A stretch of DNA of 8,763 bases, from NCBI GenBank assembly GCA_030666115.1, contig DAOUYM010000033.1:1-8763 (forward strand). Direction: 5' to 3'. The notes below the pieces were generated by a model. It saw only the letters and a program-made list of their open reading frames with translations, was not told where the DNA came from and ran no database searches. Position numbers and translations under genes: made by a program. Positions 5,119 through 8,763 of the stretch are shown here, one piece after another; positions within the stretch are counted from its first letter, which is position 1; every line of letters starts with the position of its first letter. The stretch is from Candidatus Aenigmatarchaeota archaeon (GTDB lineage: Archaea; Aenigmatarchaeota; Aenigmatarchaeia; QMZP01).

Positions 5119-5126
5119 TTTATATT
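5119..5126 (+). promoter_or_regulatory. Possible internal TATA box before rps24e
   Basis: TTTATATT lies just after the spt4 stop. It would start transcription near 5149, leaving about 11 bases before the rps24e ATG and cutting into the AAAGGTGAG ribosome site (5146-5154). Read-through from rpo7 is equally possible, so this would be a secondary promoter. Confidence 0.4.
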
Positions 5127-5159
5127 CTCAATTGATAGAGTTTTGAAAGGTGAGCTTGA

Positions 5160-5603
5160 ATGAAGATAGAAATCAGGGAAGAGAAGAAGAATCCCCTCAT
5201 GAAAAGGGAAGAGGTAACCATCAGGGCAGAGCACAGCGGAAAGGCAACCCCGTCCAGGAAGGATCTGATAAAGGAGGTTGCCACCAGACTTAAATCGAAA
5301 GAAGATCTTATCATAATAGACAAGATATTCAGCGCAAGGGGCAGGTGCCAGTCAGACATCACTGTCCTGGTTTACAGGAAGAAGGATGACATCCCAAAGG
5401 ACAAGCTGGAGAAGATGAAGAGAAGGCTTGAGAAGAGGAAAAAGCCAGCTGAGGAAGCACCAGCAGAGACCAAACCAGCCGGGGGTGCAGAAAAACCGGC
5501 CGAGGGAGAAGGGAAACCGGCTGAGGAAGCCAAGTCTGAAGAGAAGGCTGAGGAAAAGGTAGAAGAAAAGAAAGAAGAGAAAACCGAAGAAAAGGCTGAA
5601 TAA
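5160..5603 (+). CDS. rps24e: Small ribosomal subunit protein eS24 with a long acidic/lysine tail
   Basis: eS24 is a structural protein of the archaeal/eukaryotic 30S/40S subunit. Residues 1 to about 97 are the normal domain, with family landmarks NPLMKREEV, AEHSGKATPSRKDL, IIIDKIFSARGRCQSDITVLVY and a lysine-rich helix. Residues 98-147 are a low-complexity extension built from Ala, Glu, Lys and Pro (repeats resembling KPAE and then EEK), which is not part of the usual protein of about 100 residues and is probably disordered. The start is chosen from the strong AAAGGTGAG six bases before the ATG. It is the third gene of the rpo7 unit, 47 bases before rps27ae. The tail has a genuine stop and shows no frameshift. 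Confidence 0.94.
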   Translation: MKIEIREEKKNPLMKREEVTIRAEHSGKATPSRKDLIKEVATRLKSKEDLIIIDKIFSARGRCQSDITVLVYRKKDDIPKDKLEKMKRRLEKRKKPAEEAPAETKPAGGAEKPAEGEGKPAEEAKSEEKAEEKVEEKKEEKTEEKAE

Positions 5604-5622
5604 TTAATTTAAGTTTATGTGG

Positions 5623-5629
5623 TTATAAT
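5623..5629 (+). promoter_or_regulatory. Possible TATA box of a leaderless rps27ae transcript
   Basis: TTATAAT is centred 25 bases before the rps27ae ATG, the distance expected for a leaderless archaeal mRNA. A weak GTGATG lies nearer the ATG. Both read-through and this promoter may supply the gene. Confidence 0.4.
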
Positions 5630-5650
5630 CAATCCAAGTGATGTGATAAC

Positions 5651-5896
5651 ATGGGTGGACAAGAAGGCGGAAAGAAAGAATCGAAGAGGAAGGAAAGGAA
5701 ACAGAGGACCGGAAGGAAGCACGAGTCAGTCGGTCCAAAGAAGATATACGTACTTGAGGGTGGGAAACTCTCAAGAAACAAGAAGTCATGCCCCAGGTGC
5801 GGTCCAGGAACATGGCTGGGTGCACATAAAGCAAGGTCATACTGTGGCAAGTGCGGATACACAGTATTTGAGAGGAAGCTCAAGAGGCCGGAATAG
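5651..5896 (+). CDS. rps27ae: Small ribosomal subunit protein eS31 (S27ae), zinc ribbon
   Basis: This small-subunit protein is the archaeal counterpart of the ribosomal half of eukaryotic ubiquitin-S27a. It is made here without ubiquitin, as is usual in archaea. The four zinc cysteines are C47/C50 (SCPRCG) and C65/C68 (YCGKCGYT), separated by the diagnostic GPGTWLGAHKAR. The N-terminal 30 or so residues are very basic and Gly-rich (KKESKRKERKQRTGRK), making 81 residues, somewhat longer than the common 50-65. It is the last gene of the plus-strand core unit and converges with the KH-protein gene, six bases separating the two stop codons. The T-rich sequence just beyond it can end transcription. 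Confidence 0.95.
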   Translation: MGGQEGGKKESKRKERKQRTGRKHESVGPKKIYVLEGGKLSRNKKSCPRCGPGTWLGAHKARSYCGKCGYTVFERKLKRPE

Positions 5897-5902
5897 ATCA
5901 TC

Positions 5903-6433
5903 TCATTCTTTTTGTTGATTTTCAATCTCTGGTTTTTGTTTTTGTCTTTTTCTTTTAGAGCAGTCCAGTCTCTTGTAGACGTAGCCATGCGACCTGCCCC
6001 GGAGTATCTGCTCAACAGCATTCCTGGCATAGTCCAGCTCGTTTGATTTCCCTATTATGGCTACTGTCTTCCCGTAGACGGATATGACAGTTCTGGTGTC
6101 CTGCTCTATCCTTCTCCTGGTCTTTCCGTCCCTTCCTATGACCCTGGCAAAGAGGCGCTTTATGGTGTTTTGGGTCTCTCCCACAAGGCTTATAACAGTC
6201 AGCTGGTACTCGTCATCCAGAAGTATCAGGGCCTTCCTTGGGGTGAAGCCCCTTCCTATGGCCTTGATTATCTGCTCTGTCTTCATTACATCAAGGCTCT
6301 CTCCTTCTATCTTAACATCGTTCCCTATCTCTATTTTGGTCCTGGTTTTCTGTTCTATCCTCTTCCTGGTGTAGCCATTCTTTCCTATCAGAATATTCTT
6401 TCTTTCATCGGGTATCATGACAGTTGATATCAT
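5903..6433 (-). CDS. Double-KH RNA-binding protein of the Pno1/Krr1 (Dim2) family
   Basis: Archaeal members bind pre-16S rRNA near its 3' end and act in small-subunit maturation, as Pno1/Dim2 does in eukaryotes. Two KH domains are visible: the first with the GKNG loop (residues 17-20) in IPDERKNILIGKNG, the second with GRDG (100-103) in FARVIGRDGKTRRRIEQ. AIGRGFTP (58-65) between them is a family signature. A basic Lys/Gln tail ends the chain. An upstream ATG in frame would add four residues, but the ATG at 6433 overlaps the TGA of the preceding gene (ATGA), so that start is chosen, giving 176 residues and coupled translation. Relatives usually sit beside aIF1A, as here. Family certainty is high; the individual rRNA target is inferred. 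Confidence 0.92.
   Translation of the reverse strand: MISTVMIPDERKNILIGKNGYTRKRIEQKTRTKIEIGNDVKIEGESLDVMKTEQIIKAIGRGFTPRKALILLDDEYQLTVISLVGETQNTIKRLFARVIGRDGKTRRRIEQDTRTVISVYGKTVAIIGKSNELDYARNAVEQILRGRSHGYVYKRLDCSKRKRQKQKPEIENQQKE
5909..5956 (+). terminator. T-rich terminator inside the tail of the convergent gene
   Basis: Several T runs (for example CTTTTTG, GGTTTTTGTTTTTG and CTTTTTCTTTT) follow the rps27ae stop. Archaeal RNA polymerase terminates at oligo-T without a hairpin, so this is a plausible end for the rpo7-rps27ae transcript. On the other strand the same bases encode the Lys/Gln-rich tail of the KH protein. Confidence 0.5.
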
Positions 6434-6693
6434 ACAAAACCACAACCTTCGCAGTTATCACACTCCATAACATCCAGGCAGCTCTTCCTCACCACCACGC
6501 CGCTCTCCTTAAGTTCCAGCTCTATACCCCAGTTCTCTGACAATGACCCGGCCTGAGTGCATGAAGTGGATCCCCAGGTCTGGCAGAAACTGTCGGCCTC
6601 TGGAATCCTGCTTCCACCCAGGAACATTGAAACCAGGAAGAAAGAGGCAACTGCCAGAACAATGATCACAACAATCAGAATCAATTTTTCCAT
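6430..6693 (-). CDS. Small membrane-anchored protein with six cysteines
   Basis: A TTG start 24 bases upstream is possible, but the ATG at 6693 is preferred because GGTG lies eight bases before it and the protein then begins MEKLILIVVI. The 87 residues comprise one hydrophobic helix (4-25) and a short domain with Cys 37, 45, 72, 78, 81 and 84. The last three form CxxCxxC at the very C-terminus (ECDNCEGCGFV). An even number of cysteines outside the membrane fits disulfides or a metal site. The anchor resembles those of small pilin-like or secreted archaeal proteins, but there is no prepilin cleavage motif. It lies between aIF1A and the KH gene and overlaps the latter by four bases, which is an unexpected place for an envelope protein. 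The family is not recognised. Confidence 0.75.
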   Translation of the reverse strand: MEKLILIVVIIVLAVASFFLVSMFLGGSRIPEADSFCQTWGSTSCTQAGSLSENWGIELELKESGVVVRKSCLDVMECDNCEGCGFV

Positions 6694-6745
6694 AATATCC
6701 GCACCGTTCCCATTCAAATGGGGTTTTTTAACATTAACTTAGCGT

Positions 6746-7153
6746 CTACTTAACACGACCCTTTCTCCTGAGCCAGCTGGCCTGTGTCCTTGTGTATATC
6801 CAAACCACGTCTCCCTTTTCCTTGAACTCTATGTCCCAGGGCTCAATCAGCACAAGATCACCAACACGGATTCTCATCCTTCTCCTGAATCTTCCAGGCA
6901 TCCTGCACATTCTTATGTTGCCGTCCTGGCAGGAAACCCTGAACCTGCTGGCTCCCAGCAGTTCTACTATCTCACCTATCACTTCCTTTCCTCTGGGCAG
7001 CCTTACTCTCATTGGTTCTTCTGCAGGAACTGGCCTTGTGCTCTGTGGTGTGCTTTGTGGTGTATCCTGCGTAACCGGCGTGTTCTGGTTCCCTGCTGCC
7101 CCTTCTTCCTTTGGTTTCTGATTCTCTTGATTCACTTGATTCGCTTCTTCCAT
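6746..7153 (-). CDS. eif1a: Translation initiation factor aIF1A with an N-terminal extension
   Basis: aIF1A binds the A site of the small ribosomal subunit and helps select the start codon. The OB-fold core runs from about residue 48 to 128 (MRVRLPRGKEVIGEIVELLGASRFRV and the GRFRRRMRIRVGDLVLIEPWD segment, then GDVVWIYTR). The core alone matches the usual length of about 90-110 residues. Residues 1-47 are an unusual extension rich in Gln, Thr, Pro and Glu, with TPQS repeated in tandem. The ATG at 7153 is preferred to Met48 because a TATA box is centred 27 bases before it, AAGGTG is close by, and Met48 has no ribosome site. It heads a minus-strand unit with the cysteine-rich membrane protein and the KH protein. 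Confidence 0.94.
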   Translation of the reverse strand: MEEANQVNQENQKPKEEGAAGNQNTPVTQDTPQSTPQSTRPVPAEEPMRVRLPRGKEVIGEIVELLGASRFRVSCQDGNIRMCRMPGRFRRRMRIRVGDLVLIEPWDIEFKEKGDVVWIYTRTQASWLRRKGRVK

Positions 7154-7176
7154 ATAACACCTTAGATGCTTTAAGG

Positions 7177-7184
7177 AATATAAA
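7177..7184 (-). promoter_or_regulatory. TATA box of the aIF1A unit
   Basis: On the minus strand this reads TTTATATT, centred about 27 bases before the aIF1A ATG, so the mRNA would have almost no leader. The bases immediately upstream (CAAAAC) fit a TFB recognition element and form part of a duplicated 12-mer. Confidence 0.6.
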
Positions 7185-7211
7185 GTTTTGGTTGATAGGG
7201 TTTTGGTTGAT
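7185..7211 (-). repeat. Two direct copies of a 12-mer abutting the aIF1A TATA box
   Basis: ATCAACCAAAAC (minus-strand reading) occurs at 7185-7196 and 7200-7211, 15 bp apart. The inner copy touches the TATA box and covers the TFB-contact position. This may be a regulator site or a duplicated promoter element. Confidence 0.7.
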
Positions 7212-7263
7212 TTAATATCTGGTTAACCGCTAGCCACTGGTGTAGGTAACTAATAACAGGTAA

Positions 7264-8334
7264 TCAGTACAGGTAGCCTGTTACGAGTATTATTTCGATT
7301 GGCTGATACATGTCAGTATCAAGAACCTTAAGGTAGGAGAACTTCGCGATCTCTGCTGCTATGTCACTCTTCACAACCTCGAATTCCTTCCCTGCTGCCC
7401 ACAGTACCAAAGACTTTATGAGAACGCGTTCATCCTCCTCAAGGGAGCCGGGATCTGACAGCCAGGCTGTCCTTCCGAAGCCATCCGCTATTCCGTGGTT
7501 CACTATGCAGGCAGGGACGTCTGTGGATTCCTGTGCGATAGCAATCTTTCCTGTGTCGTTGTCCCTTTGGTATACTTTCTCTGTTGACTGCAGGAAGTTC
7601 TGGAATTCGTGTGTTCTCGGGTAGGTCTGGCCGCTGGAGTTGGGAACAGCGTAGAAGTACTTGCTTATCAGGTAGGCTTCAGTGTCCGCGGGGACTGAGT
7701 CAAAGGTCAGGTTGTTGCTGTCGGGGCTCTGGGAATCCTTCCATGACAATCCGAAAACATCTGACTGGACTGCACCTATATCACCCGCATCCAGGTCCCT
7801 CATCTCAACCACACCCCTGCCTGTCTCGAGGTAGTTCACCAGGCCTGTCCTGTAGTTCTCCAAGCCATAATCCCATACGAATATCACGTGGTTGTTGTGC
7901 GGGAAGGTTATGCTTCCCGGATCTATCCTTGTCACATTGAATGTTATGGATTCCCCGTTCAGGTTCAGGTTGCTTAGTATGCTCTGGAGAGTGTTCATCT
8001 CTGTGGTGCTGCATACACATCCCACGAATATCTGGTTTGGCGGTGCTCCCTTAATCCTGACCCCGAACTGTATGTTGGTTTTGTTCAGGGCGGAACGCAC
8101 TTCGCTCTCCACTTCTGCCGGGTCAAGCCAGTTTACTCCATTCTCATCCAGTGTAAAAAGAATATCCCACCCTGTTATGGACAGTTTGGTCTTGGTCCAG
8201 TCAGCCTGCATCCTGGGTATGTAAGTGAACTGAAAAAGAGCAACGAACATTATCAGGGCAACAATAACGATCTCGAAGATGTGTATGACGCCCTTCATCC
8301 GCTTCTTGCCCCTCATTCGTCCTGAATGCCCCAT
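7264..8334 (-). CDS. Membrane-anchored protein with pilin-like N-terminus and possible GATase1/ThuA-like domain
   Basis: The 356-residue product begins with a basic leader (MGHSGRMRGKKRMKG) followed by a hydrophobic helix (16-36) containing a glutamate (VIHIFEIVIVALIMF). That resembles an archaeal class III (type IV pilin) signal, though Glu falls at +6 from the Gly rather than the usual +5. Residues 50-140 are a predicted mixed domain with CVC at 106-108 and several N-glycosylation sequons. Residues 146-318 (HVIFVWDYG, NYLETGRGVVEM, GRTAWLSD, DERVLIKSLVLWAAGKE) resemble glutamine-amidotransferase-like folds found in archaeal surface proteins; no catalytic triad is identified. A TATA box 26 bases upstream supports this start and a leaderless mRNA. 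An extracytoplasmic location is inferred; function is unknown. Confidence 0.8.
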   Translation of the reverse strand: MGHSGRMRGKKRMKGVIHIFEIVIVALIMFVALFQFTYIPRMQADWTKTKLSITGWDILFTLDENGVNWLDPAEVESEVRSALNKTNIQFGVRIKGAPPNQIFVGCVCSTTEMNTLQSILSNLNLNGESITFNVTRIDPGSITFPHNNHVIFVWDYGLENYRTGLVNYLETGRGVVEMRDLDAGDIGAVQSDVFGLSWKDSQSPDSNNLTFDSVPADTEAYLISKYFYAVPNSSGQTYPRTHEFQNFLQSTEKVYQRDNDTGKIAIAQESTDVPACIVNHGIADGFGRTAWLSDPGSLEEDERVLIKSLVLWAAGKEFEVVKSDIAAEIAKFSYLKVLDTDMYQPIEIILVTGYLY

Positions 8335-8356
8335 GAATTAGATTTACCCGCGGAGA

Positions 8357-8364
8357 TTAATAAA
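8357..8364 (-). promoter_or_regulatory. TATA-like box of the pilin-like gene
   Basis: The minus-strand reading TTTATTAA is centred 26 bases before the ATG at 8334, and no ribosome site lies between. This predicts a leaderless transcript and favours the first Met over internal ones. Confidence 0.5.
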
Positions 8365-8404
8365 TCACAGTAAAAATGAGGGGAAGGGTATACGCTTAAA
8401 AAGC

Positions 8405-8666
8405 TTTATAATACACTATTATCATCATATGGTAACAACTATATCATACTCACAAATTCAAAAATCTGCCATTAAGGCAATCGGCCAGGGATACGAAACG
8501 TGTATACCTGGTTTATTCCAAACGGAATTCATAGGCACAATATGCTGTTTTAGTAAAGACAAACAGCACTGTTTCTGTTAAATGCACGAATCCCCCAAGG
8601 CCAAATCTGTTCGTCCTGTTGTAGGTCTTTGGATACGTGGGTTAATTCTAAGAAAGGAGATTTAAA
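8405..8666 (+). promoter_or_regulatory. Structured leader L3 upstream of a small membrane protein
   Basis: This is divergent from the pilin-like gene and fills the gap of about 330 bases. A TATA-like TTTATAATA lies at 8405-8413. Block 1 reads TCATACTCACAA (8444-8455), 10 of 12 matching L1/L2. A hairpin follows 41 bases on: CCAGG/CCTGG (8485-8489/8507-8511) with inner ATAC/GTAT. Directly after it, TTCC (8516-8519) pairs with GGAA (8524-8527). A perfect 7-bp stem (8544-8550/8561-8567) comes next, then GTTCGTCC...CTTTGG (8609-8632), TTAATT and the Shine-Dalgarno AAAGGAG (8653-8659). This is the most diverged of the three leaders. Confidence 0.45.
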
Positions 8667-8763
8667 ATGACTAAATATTTATGTCTCGCGTTTGTTTTGT
8701 TGTTGGCTGTAATTGGAACCCTTCTCATTAATACGTTTAAAACCCGAAAAAGATTCATTATCC
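8667..8763 (+). CDS. Small membrane or secreted protein, 3' truncated by the window edge
   Basis: The ATG follows AAAGGAG by seven bases. The 32 visible codons encode MTKY, a hydrophobic stretch at about residues 5-21 (LCLAFVLLLAVIGTLLI), then the basic TFKTRKRF. That is a signal anchor with the basic side downstream, or a signal peptide with Cys6 in the hydrophobic core. The rest lies outside the window, so no family can be named. It is the third gene here that starts with a hydrophobic or exported product behind an L-type leader. Confidence 0.6.
   Translation, partial: MTKYLCLAFVLLLAVIGTLLINTFKTRKRFII

Noticed and set aside
5619..6030. Alternative frames across rps27ae and the KH tail on both strands
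   Set aside because: They overlap two confidently identified genes and lack family features or ribosome sites.
6434..6445. A longer KH protein beginning at the upstream ATG at 6445
   Set aside because: It would add only four residues with no ribosome site, whereas the ATG at 6433 forms an ATGA stop-start overlap with the preceding gene.
6430..6717. A longer form of the cysteine-rich protein beginning at TTG 6717
   Set aside because: It needs a rare start codon, has no ribosome site, and the ATG at 6693 has GGTG at good spacing followed at once by the hydrophobic anchor.
7244..7277. AGGTA at 7244, 7258 and 7271 near the 3' end of the pilin-like gene
   Set aside because: The units are short, poorly matched outside five bases and partly within coding sequence; likely chance.

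Overview
The window is archaeal. It encodes RNA polymerase subunit Rpo7, Spt4, ribosomal proteins eS24 and eS27, initiation factor aIF1A, a Pno1/Krr1-type double-KH protein and an archaeal CMP kinase. All of these are archaeal/eukaryotic-type families. Several core genes have a TATA-like box about 25-27 bp before the ATG, which fits leaderless archaeal transcripts. The lineage cannot be fixed from sequence alone. A euryarchaeal or DPANN-like genome is a reasonable guess, because compact information-processing operons sit beside short unknown membrane proteins.

Layout. (1) 1-1324: the end of an unknown gene, a hairpin terminator, a short repeat (R1), a long structured leader (L1), a secreted-protein gene, another terminator and repeat R2. 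(2) 1352-1972: CMP kinase with its own TATA box. (3) 1989-3986: a second leader (L2) with a two-helix membrane protein, then about 200 nt of strongly foldable non-coding DNA, then a tight run of five tiny genes (four membrane, one soluble). This is closed by a hairpin and repeat R3 (to 4063). Two of the five genes encode fewer than 60 residues. (4) 4144-5896, plus strand: rpo7, spt4, rps24e, rps27ae. A perfect 29-bp tandem duplication lies in the rpo7 leader. (5) 5903-7184, minus strand: aIF1A, a six-cysteine membrane protein and the KH protein, with a duplicated 12-bp motif abutting the aIF1A TATA box. (6) 7264-8364, minus strand: a membrane-anchored 356-residue protein with a pilin-like N-terminus. 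(7) 8405-8763: a third leader (L3) and the start of another small membrane protein.

The main finding is a family of about 200-nt leaders, L1, L2 and L3. They share block order, block spacing and a hairpin whose sequence differs but whose pairing is kept. Each precedes a strong Shine-Dalgarno site and a short hydrophobic or secreted protein. Direct repeats R1-R3 sit immediately after predicted terminators, at the seams between these accessory genes and neighbouring units. The accessory genes rely on strong Shine-Dalgarno sites and long leaders, whereas several core genes look leaderless. The picture is a conserved translation/transcription core with small, separately controlled envelope genes on both sides. 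The functions of the small genes are unknown.
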